NCBI GenBank assembly: GCA_030430845.1
Contig: JAUIKE010000012.1
Coordinates: forward strand, 1-64,000
Origin: Bacteroidia bacterium
Lineage (GTDB): Bacteria; Bacteroidota; Bacteroidia; Chitinophagales; Saprospiraceae
Direction: 5' to 3'
DNA: 64,000 nt
Shown: positions 39,211 through 49,095 of the stretch, one piece after another
Layout: each line of letters begins with the position of its first letter
How positions within the stretch are numbered: the stretch's first letter is position 1
The notes under the pieces: model-generated
Database searches by the model: none
Told to the model about the DNA's origin: nothing
What the model saw: only the letters and a program-made list of their open reading frames with translations
Made by a program: the position numbers and the translations under genes

Positions 39211-39276
39211 CCGCCGAATTAGAACTATCTTTGCCCATTAACTGTTGACTACAAAAATTCAGTTACTACTTTTTTA

Positions 39277-40314
39277 ATGAAAACAGACGTCAGAAAAATA
39301 TCGCAGACGGAACTCGAGGAGATCTTCAAAGGCATGGGCGAACCCAAATTCCGGGCTAAGCAGGTGTATGAATGGTTGTGGAAAAAAGGAGCACATTCTT
39401 TCGAAGAGATGACCAACCTATCCAAGTCCCTGAGGGGAAAACTGGAAGACGGTTTTGCCATCAATGCGATACAAGAAGATAAAGTACAATTCAGTTCGGA
39501 TGGTACGATCAAAACCCGCTACCGCCTACACGACGGGCACCTGATCGAATCGGTTCTGATACCAGTGCCGGTAGATAAGCGGTTTACAGTCTGTGTGTCC
39601 TCGCAAGTCGGCTGTAGCCTGACCTGCTCTTTTTGCGCCACCGGGCGCATGAAACGCGTGCGCAACCTGGATGCTTCCGAGATTTTCGACCAGGTCTGGA
39701 TGGTGAACAAACAAGCAAACGAACACTTTGGTCACGACCTGACCAATATCGTGTACATGGGTATGGGCGAGCCTTTACTGGCCTATAAAAATGTAATGGA
39801 AAGCATCGACCTGATCACCTCCGACAAAGGGCTGAACATGTCGGCCAAAAGAATTACGATCAGCACGGCCGGCATAGCTAAAATGATCCGAAAGATGGCG
39901 GATGACAACAGCAAGGTGAACCTGGCCCTTTCCCTCCACGCCGCAGACGACGAAAAGCGCAATCGCATTATGCCGATCAACGAGCAGAATAACCTGGCTA
40001 CTTTAATGGATGCCATGGAATACTACTACCGCCAGACGCGCAATCGCATCAGCTATGAATACATCGCCTTCCAGGGCTTTAACGATCAGATAGAAGATGC
40101 TAAGAAGTTAGCGAAACTGTGCCGCCGTTTTCCGGTGAGAGTGAATATTATTGAATACAACCCAATTGATGGGGCAACTTTTGTGAAATCACCTGAGGAT
40201 CAGATCGATCGGTTCGCGAAATACTTAACCGATCATGATGTGTTAGTGACCGTACGAAGAAGTAGAGGAAAGGATATAGATGCGGCCTGTGGACAATTAG
40301 CCAATAAGGATTGA
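39277..40314 (+). CDS. rlmN: 23S rRNA (adenine(2503)-C(2))-methyltransferase RlmN
   Basis: CVSSQVGCSLTCSFCATGRM radical SAM CxxxCxxC, YMGMGEPLLAYKNV, RRSRGKDIDAACGQL. Confidence 0.96.
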   Translation: MKTDVRKISQTELEEIFKGMGEPKFRAKQVYEWLWKKGAHSFEEMTNLSKSLRGKLEDGFAINAIQEDKVQFSSDGTIKTRYRLHDGHLIESVLIPVPVDKRFTVCVSSQVGCSLTCSFCATGRMKRVRNLDASEIFDQVWMVNKQANEHFGHDLTNIVYMGMGEPLLAYKNVMESIDLITSDKGLNMSAKRITISTAGIAKMIRKMADDNSKVNLALSLHAADDEKRNRIMPINEQNNLATLMDAMEYYYRQTRNRISYEYIAFQGFNDQIEDAKKLAKLCRRFPVRVNIIEYNPIDGATFVKSPEDQIDRFAKYLTDHDVLVTVRRSRGKDIDAACGQLANKD

Positions 40315-40332
40315 AGTTATTGCAGGCCCCTA

Positions 40333-40412
40333 GCTTAAAATCTCACGCAGATGGCGCGAATTTCGCAAATTTTTGACTCATCTGCAAAATGGGCGTAATC
40401 TGCGTGAGAAAA
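40333..40412. repeat. hairpin repeat with CACGCAGAT/ATCTGCGTG arms
   Basis: TCTCACGCAGAT 40341-40352 / ATCTGCGTGAGA 40398-40409 between convergent genes. Confidence 0.75.
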
Positions 40413-40421
40413 AAGCATAAT

Positions 40422-41342
40422 CTATAGTTGAGCATCAAAATTAACCAGCTGCACAAACTGCTTCACCCGCTCTTTGATCTCCTCTTTTTGCAAGCCCACC
40501 AAACGCTCGATGCTAAATTTTTCCACACAAAAAGAAGCCATGGCTGAGCCATAGATGATCGCTCTTTTCATATTTTCAAAAGAAGTATCATCTGTCTGCG
40601 CAATATAGCCCATAAATCCACCTGCAAAGGTATCTCCAGCTCCGGTAGGATCTGTAACCTCAGCCAGAGGAAGAGCCGGCGCAAAGAACAGTTCGTTGTC
40701 CTGGAAAAGTAAGGCCCCGTGTTCTCCTTTTTTGACTACCAAAGTTTTTGGCCCCATAGCTCTGATCACATCCGCTGCTTTTACCAGTGAGTACTCGCCT
40801 GACAATTGGCGGGCCTCTTCATCATTGATGATCAACACATCGATCATGGTCATTACTTCCTTAAGGCGTGACATGGTGTTATCCATCCAGAAATTCATCG
40901 TATCCAGCGCGATCAGCTTAGGACGTTTGACCAGTTGCTCGATCACACGGATTTGTACGTCAGGAGTCAGGTTGCCCAGCATCACATAGTCGGCTTCCGT
41001 ATAAGAAGGAGGCAAAACCGGGTCAAAATCCGCTAGCACATTTAACTGAGTATCCAGCGTATCTCTTGAGTTCATGTTGTTGTGGTAGCGACCGGCCCAG
41101 AAGAAAGATTTTTCGCCTTCTTTAATTTGTAAGCCGCCCAGATCAACGCCCTGCTTTTTCATATAGTTGAGCGTTTCTTCCGGGAAATCGTCACCGACTA
41201 CGGATACCAACATTACTCTATCTGTGAAGTGGGCCGCTGCCAAAGAAATATACGTAGCCGCCCCGCCAATGGCCATATCGGCTTTTCCAAGGGGCGTTTC
41301 AATGTCGTCAAAAGCTACCGTACCTACAGTCAAAAGGTTCAT
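40422..41342 (-). CDS. PfkB family carbohydrate/nucleoside kinase
   Basis: AIGGAATYISLAAAHF, LVVKKGEHGALLF, VTDPTGAGDTFAGGFMGY; ORF 40422..41411, start reassigned to MNLLTVGTVAFDDIETP. Confidence 0.9.
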   Translation of the reverse strand: MNLLTVGTVAFDDIETPLGKADMAIGGAATYISLAAAHFTDRVMLVSVVGDDFPEETLNYMKKQGVDLGGLQIKEGEKSFFWAGRYHNNMNSRDTLDTQLNVLADFDPVLPPSYTEADYVMLGNLTPDVQIRVIEQLVKRPKLIALDTMNFWMDNTMSRLKEVMTMIDVLIINDEEARQLSGEYSLVKAADVIRAMGPKTLVVKKGEHGALLFQDNELFFAPALPLAEVTDPTGAGDTFAGGFMGYIAQTDDTSFENMKRAIIYGSAMASFCVEKFSIERLVGLQKEEIKERVKQFVQLVNFDAQL

Positions 41343-41375
41343 TCGAAAATATTTTTGATTTTTTTTTTGCAAATA

Positions 41376-41406
41376 TTGCATTTTATTTCTGGATATAATA
41401 ACTTTG
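41376..41406 (+). promoter_or_regulatory. Bacteroidetes-type promoter (TTG-N20-TAACTTTG) reading toward tRNA-Asn
   Basis: ttg at 41376-41378, 20-bp spacer, taactttg 41399-41406. Confidence 0.5.
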
Positions 41407-41537
41407 CACACGCTAATGAAAGATTAGCATAGGGCTTAAAAGCCTAAACATATAAAACTAACACAATCTCCTCCCACCAGGGGGAGATTGTATTAGCAAA
41501 TTTTAATCTTCGAGCTTTTAAAGGTTCGAAGAATCAT

Positions 41538-41611
41538 GCCTCTTTAGCTCAGCTGGTTAGAGCGCCGGACTGTTAATCCGTAGGTCCTTGGTTCGAGTCC
41601 AAGAAGGGGCG
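41538..41611 (+). tRNA. tRNA-Asn (anticodon GTT)
   Basis: GCCTCTT TA GCTC AGCTGGTTA GAGC G CCGGA CTGTTAA TCCGT AGGTC CTTGG TTCGAGT CCAAG AAGGGGC G; full cloverleaf. Confidence 0.96.
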
Positions 41612-41624
41612 CATAATATTAAGT

Positions 41625-41659
41625 AAAAGGCTGCTGTCGTAATCGACAAGCAGCCTTTT
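41625..41659 (+). terminator. terminator after tRNA-Asn
   Basis: AAAAGGCTGCTGTCG taat CGACAAGCAGCCTTTT + T run. Confidence 0.8.
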
Positions 41660-41931
41660 TTGTTTATGGCCCAATTTGATTAATCGGCTGTAAAAGATAT
41701 TTTATATTTTCAGCTGCGAAAGCCAATAGCAAGTCCTACCCGAGCAAACCTCTATCAAATACCCCTGGCTTTTTAGCCTAAGCTCAGCAGAGACCCGGAT
41801 TTTAAAAATTCGGGTTAATTTTCACATGGAATTTTTTTGATAAAAGGTAATTTAATAAAACCCTGCGATGCGGGGGTCTTCACTATGTCCTGACTAGACA
41901 CAGAATTTTTTTTAATCAAAACCTATCAATC

Positions 41932-42501
41932 ATGAAGAAGTCTTACACCTGGTTTTTCTGTCTCCTCTTATTTTCCGGAATGCTTACAACTTGCACTCAG
42001 CAGCAATCGCCGGAAGAAATCAACGAGAATTTAGAAAATTATGATCCGGAGTTAAAGCTACAGGAATTAAACATCACGCTTCCGGAACCTCCTCAACCAG
42101 TAGCCAATTACGTCAACGGCGTCCGGGCTGGTAACTTGATCTTCCTGGCCGGTAAAGGTCCCAAACGAGCAGACGGCAGTGAATTGAGAGGCAAGCTAGG
42201 TACAGATGTCACCATAGAAGAAGGCTACGAAGGAGCCAGGCTCACAGCCATCAACCAACTGGCCGTTTTAAAAGAAATGCTGGGTGATCTGAAAAAAGTA
42301 AAACGCATCGTCAAAGTGCTGGGGATGGTCAATTCAGATCCTTCTTTTGTTGAGCAACCAAAAGTAATCAATGGGTTTTCAGATCTTATGGTAGCTGTTT
42401 TTGGTGAGCGGGGGCGGCATGCCCGGGCAGCGGTTGGTATGGCATCTTTGCCCAGAGACCAGGCAGTGGAAATAGAGTTAGTGGTAGAAGTTTATGACTA
42501 A
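41932..42501 (+). CDS. RidA family (YjgF/YER057c/UK114) lipoprotein
   Basis: VRAGNLIFLAGKGPKRADG, LKKVKRIVKVLGMVNSDPSF, RHARAAVGMASLPRDQAVEIELVVEV. Confidence 0.88.
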   Translation: MKKSYTWFFCLLLFSGMLTTCTQQQSPEEINENLENYDPELKLQELNITLPEPPQPVANYVNGVRAGNLIFLAGKGPKRADGSELRGKLGTDVTIEEGYEGARLTAINQLAVLKEMLGDLKKVKRIVKVLGMVNSDPSFVEQPKVINGFSDLMVAVFGERGRHARAAVGMASLPRDQAVEIELVVEVYD

Positions 42502-42551
42502 TAGACTGCCGCCGGTAGTTTTTTCTATACATACCTTAAAATAACTTCATT

Positions 42552-43484
42552 ATGAGCTATAAAAAATTTAAAGCCTGCTGTTCCTTATTGCTTATCAGCT
42601 TTTTGTGTACCAACCTGATCGCACAAACCAATCCGCTCTGGACCCAGGAAAAAGTAAAAAATTATCTGCCGCACATGACGGTGCCGGAAGTGGAAGCCTT
42701 TTTGACTAAATCCGACATGGTCATTATTCCAGTGGGCGCTTTGGAGCAGCACGGCCCGCATTTACCGATTGGTACGGATATTCTCAGCGGGATAGAAAGA
42801 TGTAAGTTGATCGCTCAGGAGCGGGATATTCTAGTCGCCCCGATACTATTCGCCGGACAATCGCCTTATCATATGGGCTTTTCAGGTAGCATTACCCTTA
42901 GTGCAGAAACCATTCTAAAGGTGCATCTGGAGGCCGTCGAAAGTTTAATCAGGCATGGCTTTAAGCGATTTATCATTATGAATGCCCATGGCGGCAACAG
43001 GGCCATCACGACCCTTTTGGCAGATCAGATCAACCAAACCACCGCGGGCGTAGCGGTCAATTTCAGCGAGGCCATTGCACCCTTTATGGAATCAGCCCCT
43101 ACTACCAAGGCGACGCTTCTCGACAGGCATGGCGGCACCGGCGAGACTTCGCGGGCGCTTTACCTGATGCCCAGCCTGGTACAGTTGGATAAGGCCTACG
43201 CAGCAGAATTGACCCTTCCCAAACATCTGGAAGACATGCTTCCCGATGTCATTGCTAATGAACCCACGGCAAAAATGCTTTTCCTGGCAGAAGGATTAAA
43301 AGCAGAAGAAACCGGCAAAAAAACTTCCTCTAAGGAGATGTCTACCACCGGGGTTTGGGGCGAACGAGACCCCAAAGAATCCACCGCCCAAAGAGGAAAC
43401 AACCTCATCTCTAAATGGACCAAGGCGGCTGTCCAATTCATTGATAAATGGAATGAATTAGTGCCATTTAAAGCAAAAAAGTGA
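42552..43484 (+). CDS. creatininase family protein (exported)
   Basis: VIIPVGALEQHGPHLPIGTDILSGIE, IIMNAHGGNRA, DRHGGTGETSRALYL. Confidence 0.92.
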   Translation: MSYKKFKACCSLLLISFLCTNLIAQTNPLWTQEKVKNYLPHMTVPEVEAFLTKSDMVIIPVGALEQHGPHLPIGTDILSGIERCKLIAQERDILVAPILFAGQSPYHMGFSGSITLSAETILKVHLEAVESLIRHGFKRFIIMNAHGGNRAITTLLADQINQTTAGVAVNFSEAIAPFMESAPTTKATLLDRHGGTGETSRALYLMPSLVQLDKAYAAELTLPKHLEDMLPDVIANEPTAKMLFLAEGLKAEETGKKTSSKEMSTTGVWGERDPKESTAQRGNNLISKWTKAAVQFIDKWNELVPFKAKK

Positions 43485-43488
43485 AAGT

Positions 43489-43520
43489 AGACTGTCGAAC
43501 CCTTTGGGGTTCGACAGTCT
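43489..43520 (+). terminator. hairpin terminator, perfect 14-bp stem
   Basis: AGACTGTCGAACCC tttg GGGTTCGACAGTCT. Confidence 0.7.
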
Positions 43521-43535
43521 TAACTTAATACTTCG

Positions 43536-44300
43536 CTACAACTCTAACCATTTCTTGAATGGGGTCACCTTCGTTTTACTCACCAAAACCTCCGAATCCG
43601 GAAAAGGGAATAATTCCAGAATTAGTTTACGATGGGTATGCTGTCGGGCGGCTCGTACCGCTTTTTTTGAAATAATAAATTGCCGGTTGGCTCTGAAGAA
43701 CATATCTGGATTCAATTGAAGCTCGATCTTATCCAGGCTTTGATCAATTGCGTAGGTTTCATTTTTATGGGTTCGGCAATAGACGGCTTCGTTCTCCAGG
43801 TAGAAATAGGCAATGTCCTCGACTTTTATAGGTAAGATTTTATCTTTAAAATAGACCAGCAGATTCTTTTTATATTTTTTTTGCCGGCTTGCCTGAAATT
43901 GCGCTACTAAGGCCAGTAAGTCCTGATTCAGTTGCTTGTCCTTTTGATAAATAGAACGATATTTTTGTACGGCGGCTTTTAAGTCTCCTTTGTTGATGGG
44001 TTTTAGTAGGTAATCAATGCTATTGACCTTAAAAGCCTTTAGGGCATATTCATCAAAAGCCGTCGTAAAAATGACCGGAAATCGAATGTCGACCTTTGAA
44101 AAGATCTCAAAAGAATCGCCGTCTGCAATCCGAATATCAAAGAATCCCAGGTCGGGGCTGTCATTTTGCTCCAACCATTCAACTGCCTCTTTAACTGTCT
44201 CGATGACGGCCAAAACCTCCATATCCGCATCTATCTCCTGCAATAAGCTACAAAGATTTTGAGCTACGCCCGGTTCATCTTCTATCAATAAGACTTTCAT
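43536..44300 (-). CDS. LytTR-family response regulator
   Basis: REC domain MKVLLIEDEPGV plus LytTR DIAYFYLENEAVYCRTHKNETYAIDQSLDKIE...FFRANRQFIIS. Confidence 0.92.
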   Translation of the reverse strand: MKVLLIEDEPGVAQNLCSLLQEIDADMEVLAVIETVKEAVEWLEQNDSPDLGFFDIRIADGDSFEIFSKVDIRFPVIFTTAFDEYALKAFKVNSIDYLLKPINKGDLKAAVQKYRSIYQKDKQLNQDLLALVAQFQASRQKKYKKNLLVYFKDKILPIKVEDIAYFYLENEAVYCRTHKNETYAIDQSLDKIELQLNPDMFFRANRQFIISKKAVRAARQHTHRKLILELFPFPDSEVLVSKTKVTPFKKWLEL

Positions 44301-45346
44301 AATAAGGGCAACTTAACACTAAAAAAATCATTCGTTTTTTCAATCACAATCTCTTTTTGTGCCAGTAACCGATATCGGTTAGACAGATTCTCAAGCCCCA
44401 AGCCTAATCCGTGAGATTGTAATTTCTCCTGCAAATTATTCTCCACAACGACCTTATCTTCTTCCATAAAAAACCGGATTTTAAGGGGATTATTCCGAGT
44501 CATCACATTGTGTTGAACGGCATTTTCCACTAATATTTGCAATGACATGGGAGGGAGCTGTCTTTGAGGGACCTCTTCAGGTATCTCCATCTCGAACGTA
44601 AGCTTAGCACCGAATCGCTTTTTCAGTAAAAATAAATACGACCTCACAAAGTCAAGTTCTGCTTGCAGCTTGACCAGATCCTGCTGCTTGCTCGCCAATG
44701 TATAGCGATAAGTGTTCGACATTTCCTGGATAAATTCAAGCGCTACTTCTTTCTCTTCTTCCCGGACTACTGTGCTTAGCGAACTAAGCGTGTTGAAAAA
44801 AAAATGTGGGCTAATCTGATCTTTCAAGGCGGCTAACTCTGCATTGGTCTTTTCTTCTCTGAGCTCCGCTTTTTCCAATTCCGCGGTTTTTACTCTTCTT
44901 AAGAGCAACAGAATATAGGCTTCAGCTATGCCTAATATACCAACGGGGAAATTGGAGGTTAGAAAATAGGAAAGAGCGATTTTTTTAGGTCCATAGTCAA
45001 AATTAACCTGAAACAAAAAATATTCGAGATAACTGATCACCAGGAAAGCCGCTACATTCCCACCAATGACAAATAATACCTTTCTAATCCGGGCCTGCCA
45101 GGTTTCATCGACTTTTATCTTCCAGAAATAGTTACCAAACGCTAAACCAAAAAATAAAAGGAAATGAAAAGCTGACATAAAAAGACCAAAATCGATCCGC
45201 TTGATATTGCCTTCCCAGAGCTCTTTTAAATTCCCTGACTCCACTAAATTTAAAATATACCGATACAATCCAAGGTTGAACAATATCATGATCAATATTG
45301 CCGACAATAAAAAAATCCATATAGCCGGATCGTTCTTCTTTTTCAC
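44297..45346 (-). CDS. LytS-type sensor histidine kinase (His_kinase domain)
   Basis: LKDQISPHFFFNTLSSLSTVV; LPPMSLQILVENAVQHN; 4-bp overlap with regulator. Confidence 0.92.
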   Translation of the reverse strand: MKKKNDPAIWIFLLSAILIMILFNLGLYRYILNLVESGNLKELWEGNIKRIDFGLFMSAFHFLLFFGLAFGNYFWKIKVDETWQARIRKVLFVIGGNVAAFLVISYLEYFLFQVNFDYGPKKIALSYFLTSNFPVGILGIAEAYILLLLRRVKTAELEKAELREEKTNAELAALKDQISPHFFFNTLSSLSTVVREEEKEVALEFIQEMSNTYRYTLASKQQDLVKLQAELDFVRSYLFLLKKRFGAKLTFEMEIPEEVPQRQLPPMSLQILVENAVQHNVMTRNNPLKIRFFMEEDKVVVENNLQEKLQSHGLGLGLENLSNRYRLLAQKEIVIEKTNDFFSVKLPLL

Positions 45347-45376
45347 ACTTAAATGTATTAAAAGTATTGATTTCTC

Positions 45377-48001
45377 CTACCTCATGCTCATCCTGAAACT
45401 CAGCATCACATACTGTCCAACCGTATTCCATTCGCGCTGCATCAGGAAGTTGCTGTCGCTGATCCGCTGGATCCCAATGTATTTATTGAGAAGGTCGAAG
45501 GCACTTAAGGTAAGGGAAGCCTTCTCAGCTTGCAGGAAAAAATAACTGGCACTCGCTGTCACCAGAGGAACGCTAACGGACTCGTCAAAACTTCTTGCAT
45601 TGTAATTCAAAACGTTCACCTTAGTCTGAAAATTCCACTTTCTATTTGGAGTGTACCGGAGGTTTCCCGTAAAACTGGTATTAAAGAACACATTGTTTTG
45701 GTCTTCTGCAATGGAAAACCTCGAATCCGTCAGGTTAATGGACGCAGATACATTGAGTGATATTTGTTCACTGTTGCGATTTTCCAGGCTCAAACTTAAA
45801 ATATGAGTCAGATTCGTATTGATGTTTTCTTCTCCATTGATAAAAACAAGGCCTCTGCTCCAGATTTCTCTCGAGCTCATGTTGAAGTTGAGTTCAAGCG
45901 CCCGAATAGGCGTTGCAAAATAAACATAGGACATAAACAAGGTATTGCTTTCTACATTTATCGGCGTATTCACTTGAATTAGATCTTCCCCTATTTCCTG
46001 CGACCACCTGATTTTATTAGTGGTATAATTACCATACAGGCGAGCAGTGAGCGAGGTAAATGAGAATTGATCAAACAAGGACCAGGTAGCCGCTAAATGA
46101 TGGTTGTACGCTGGTTTTAAATTAATATTCCCCCGAAAAATGCTCAGCTGATTGATAGAGTCTACCACGGGGTTCAGCTGTATCAGGGACGGCATATTCA
46201 CATCCGTGTAGTAGCGAACATTCACCTTTCTTCCCGTACGATATTCATTTCGATAACTAACTTCCGGGAGAAAATAGAAATACGAGCTCTTATCCACGCT
46301 TTGGCTGTTTATCACTTTTTCAAATTGGTTGGTAAATGCGTCGAGCTTTAGATTAAGCTGTGATTTAAGCCCCGTTCTGTTGAAGTCTACACTTGGTTGA
46401 ACGAAGGTTTGCCGGGCCTGAAAATCCGGAATAGGGATCTCAGCAAATTCATCGAATACGTCCAGATAGCCTTCGGTCCTTCTAAGCTGGTCCTCATTTA
46501 TCCCGAAAGTAGCCCCAATGGTCAGAGCCCAGGATTTGCTTAGTTTTTGCACCAGAGAAGGAGCGGCCGTTATTCTTAAGTGCTCCGTCTCATTATGCCT
46601 AAACTGCTCAGCACTTGCCAGAACGGGTGGGTCATATAGCCTGGTTTCATTGGTCCAGTCCAGTTGGTTTGTGTTTTTGTTAAAAATAGTAAGGGTGTTG
46701 AGCTTTAGTTGGGTTTTTTCCCCATCAAGTTTTGAAACATAAGTGGCACGGGTATGCAGGCCAAACTCTTCAGAAGCGTTGTCGGTAGTATTTTGAAGAT
46801 CATTCATCAATTGTTGTTCCAACTGAGTATTGGTCAGGCTTTGGCTAAACAGCTGATTGGTACCCACGTTGAGATCCCCGTCTACGATCAATCGGTTGTT
46901 GTTATTGAAGTTATGTCTGACCCCAAAGTTGATTTTGTGAGGTCGATCCGTTTCAGTTTCCCTTAAGTCCTGGAACTGTTCGTATCTACCCGCTTCAAAG
47001 AAATTTTCGGTGCTGACCAACTCGTCCAATCCCTTCTTTATCCGGCTCCCCAGGTAATTGATGAAATACCGGTTGAGGTTAGCCGGATTGTAAGAAAGAT
47101 TGATGCCGCCGCCTAGGGTGGTGCTAACGCCCTTGTTGTGCTGGCCAAACTGATTATTGCCTTTATGCGTAAAGCCAAATTCGTTAATGTTATTGGCCAT
47201 CCCCAAAAAAGCCGTTTGGGTCTTTTGGCTAAATCGGTATGCCCTGCCTTCCGCCTTATAATAATCTTCCGTACCCAGGCCGGCGGATAGCTCTCCGAAA
47301 TAGCCCTTTTTGTGATCTTCTTTAAGCTCCAGATTGATGGTCTTTTCCCGGGCACCATCATCGATGCCTGTAAACAAAGCTTCCTCAGATTTCCGGTCTA
47401 TGACCTGTACTTTTTTAAGTGCCTTGGCCGGCAAATTTTTGGTCGCCACTTTAGGGTCATTATCAAAAAACTCCTTGCCATCTACCAACACCCTGGTCAC
47501 ATCCTCTCCTTCTGCCTTGATATTTCCGGTTTCATCCACCTCAATGCCGGGAAGTTTTTGCAAGAGTTCTTCCACGGCAGCCCCCGGCCTGGTCTTAAAT
47601 GCCCGAACATCAAACTCCAAGGTGTCCCTTTTGAATCGGACGGGAATTAACTCCGCTTCGACGATTACTTCGTCCATCATGCTCGGCTTGAGCACTTGGT
47701 CGCCAAAGTTCTCCCCTGAGGCAGCCGGGATATCTACCCGTTCATATTCCGTTTGCATTCCTACATAAGAATATTGCATCAGGTACTGTCCTGCTTTAAC
47801 ATTTCTGACATGGTAGGCTCCTTCATCATTGGTAACACCGAAAAACCGGAGCGTAGAATCCGCCGGATGAAGAAGGGCTACGGTAGCATGGCTCAGCGGG
47901 CCGGCCTGCTCGTCCAGTAATCGGCCTTTAATGGAATGCTGAGCCAGGCCGGAAGCGTAGAAACTCAGGCAGAGTATCAAACAAAATATGGATCTAGCCA
48001 T
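45377..48001 (-). CDS. TonB-dependent receptor-like outer membrane protein with carboxypeptidase-regulatory-like N-terminus
   Basis: SIKGRLLDEQAGPLSHATVALLHPADST; LLQKLPGIEVDETGNIKAEGEDVTRVLVDGKEFFDNDPKVATKNLPA plug-like; start reassigned to MARSIFCL. Confidence 0.88.
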   Translation of the reverse strand: MARSIFCLILCLSFYASGLAQHSIKGRLLDEQAGPLSHATVALLHPADSTLRFFGVTNDEGAYHVRNVKAGQYLMQYSYVGMQTEYERVDIPAASGENFGDQVLKPSMMDEVIVEAELIPVRFKRDTLEFDVRAFKTRPGAAVEELLQKLPGIEVDETGNIKAEGEDVTRVLVDGKEFFDNDPKVATKNLPAKALKKVQVIDRKSEEALFTGIDDGAREKTINLELKEDHKKGYFGELSAGLGTEDYYKAEGRAYRFSQKTQTAFLGMANNINEFGFTHKGNNQFGQHNKGVSTTLGGGINLSYNPANLNRYFINYLGSRIKKGLDELVSTENFFEAGRYEQFQDLRETETDRPHKINFGVRHNFNNNNRLIVDGDLNVGTNQLFSQSLTNTQLEQQLMNDLQNTTDNASEEFGLHTRATYVSKLDGEKTQLKLNTLTIFNKNTNQLDWTNETRLYDPPVLASAEQFRHNETEHLRITAAPSLVQKLSKSWALTIGATFGINEDQLRRTEGYLDVFDEFAEIPIPDFQARQTFVQPSVDFNRTGLKSQLNLKLDAFTNQFEKVINSQSVDKSSYFYFLPEVSYRNEYRTGRKVNVRYYTDVNMPSLIQLNPVVDSINQLSIFRGNINLKPAYNHHLAATWSLFDQFSFTSLTARLYGNYTTNKIRWSQEIGEDLIQVNTPINVESNTLFMSYVYFATPIRALELNFNMSSREIWSRGLVFINGEENINTNLTHILSLSLENRNSEQISLNVSASINLTDSRFSIAEDQNNVFFNTSFTGNLRYTPNRKWNFQTKVNVLNYNARSFDESVSVPLVTASASYFFLQAEKASLTLSAFDLLNKYIGIQRISDSNFLMQREWNTVGQYVMLSFRMSMR

Positions 48002-48070
48002 CTTATTAACTTTTAAGATAGAAAAATGAGGCGTTGAGGTATTGGACAAAAAGGAGGACAAGGGCCGGAT

Positions 48071-48844
48071 TTAGCCCTTGGTTTTGTTTTTTCGTTTGGC
48101 TTCCATCGTTTTTTGATACTCCTCCGTTTTCTGTTCTACGATCTTGTCAAACTTTTCAGGAGAGACCTTCTGAGCTTTTTCCAATGAATTAAGCATATTT
48201 TTTTCCAGCGGACTAAAATCGACTGAAGTCGCTAGTATAAAGACTTCCTCATTTTTCTCTACCCCAAGGATCAGGCCGGGCAGTCCATAATAGTGTTCCG
48301 GGCCTGCAGAGACGGGTATTTCAGAAGTAAACCAGGCCGTAATAGTTTCATCACCGACTTGCAATTCAGCCCCCAGGCAAACGTAGTCTAGTACTTTTTT
48401 CTTTCGATTAGTAATTTTCCAGGCTTTCTGCTCAAGGGGTGTTTCAACCAGGAAGAAGCGAGTCATAAACTCTGTTTGTTCAATGCGTTCTTTTTTTCCA
48501 AAATCGTAGAAAATTTTTGCCACCTCAGGTTTGGGGTCCTTTGAATAATTCGCCTTCATAAGGGCGCCCCGCAATTGGGGAGAAAGCGCCGGTTCTTGAC
48601 TGAGATCTACTTCGTACAGGGCCTGATCCATGGTAAAAGAGAGAATATGAAAAGATTTGCCGGTTTTGGGCAGTTCGGCGATGTAGGCATCCCAGCGAGG
48701 ATCGTCGAAAGCACCTTCCAATTGATAATTAGTGATTTGCTCGTAAGTGACCTTGCCTTCTTTAATATCTTGGGCTGCTAAATAATTCAGGCTTCCGAGC
48801 ATCAGGAAAAGCATGGCTGAGAGGATAACATTTGTCTTTTTCAT
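48071..48844 (-). CDS. GLPGLI family protein
   Basis: AGPEHYYGLPGLILGVE signature; ORF 48071..48892. Confidence 0.92.
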   Translation of the reverse strand: MKKTNVILSAMLFLMLGSLNYLAAQDIKEGKVTYEQITNYQLEGAFDDPRWDAYIAELPKTGKSFHILSFTMDQALYEVDLSQEPALSPQLRGALMKANYSKDPKPEVAKIFYDFGKKERIEQTEFMTRFFLVETPLEQKAWKITNRKKKVLDYVCLGAELQVGDETITAWFTSEIPVSAGPEHYYGLPGLILGVEKNEEVFILATSVDFSPLEKNMLNSLEKAQKVSPEKFDKIVEQKTEEYQKTMEAKRKNKTKG

Positions 48845-49095
48845 AGTGGTTACTGGTTTTAATACTTTTGATACAAAGTAACAGCAAACCACTCGTGCGG
48901 GGAGCCCCCATAAAAGCCATGATGTCCGCTATAGCTCGGGTATTGTCCGCTTCCCCTTTTTTAGACTCATTTTGCCTGAATAATTCCTTCTTTTTTAAAG
49001 TACCAGAAGTGATAATTTTGTCAAAAGTCGAACATGTCTCAAAAAAAACAGGTTCAAAAAAAGAACAATCATATAACTCATTAAAAAACCAAACC

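Noticed and set aside
48911-48960. Two TGTCCGCT words as a possible fourth composite element
   Set aside because: Spacing is wrong and there is no associated TAnCTTTG-hairpin in the expected place.
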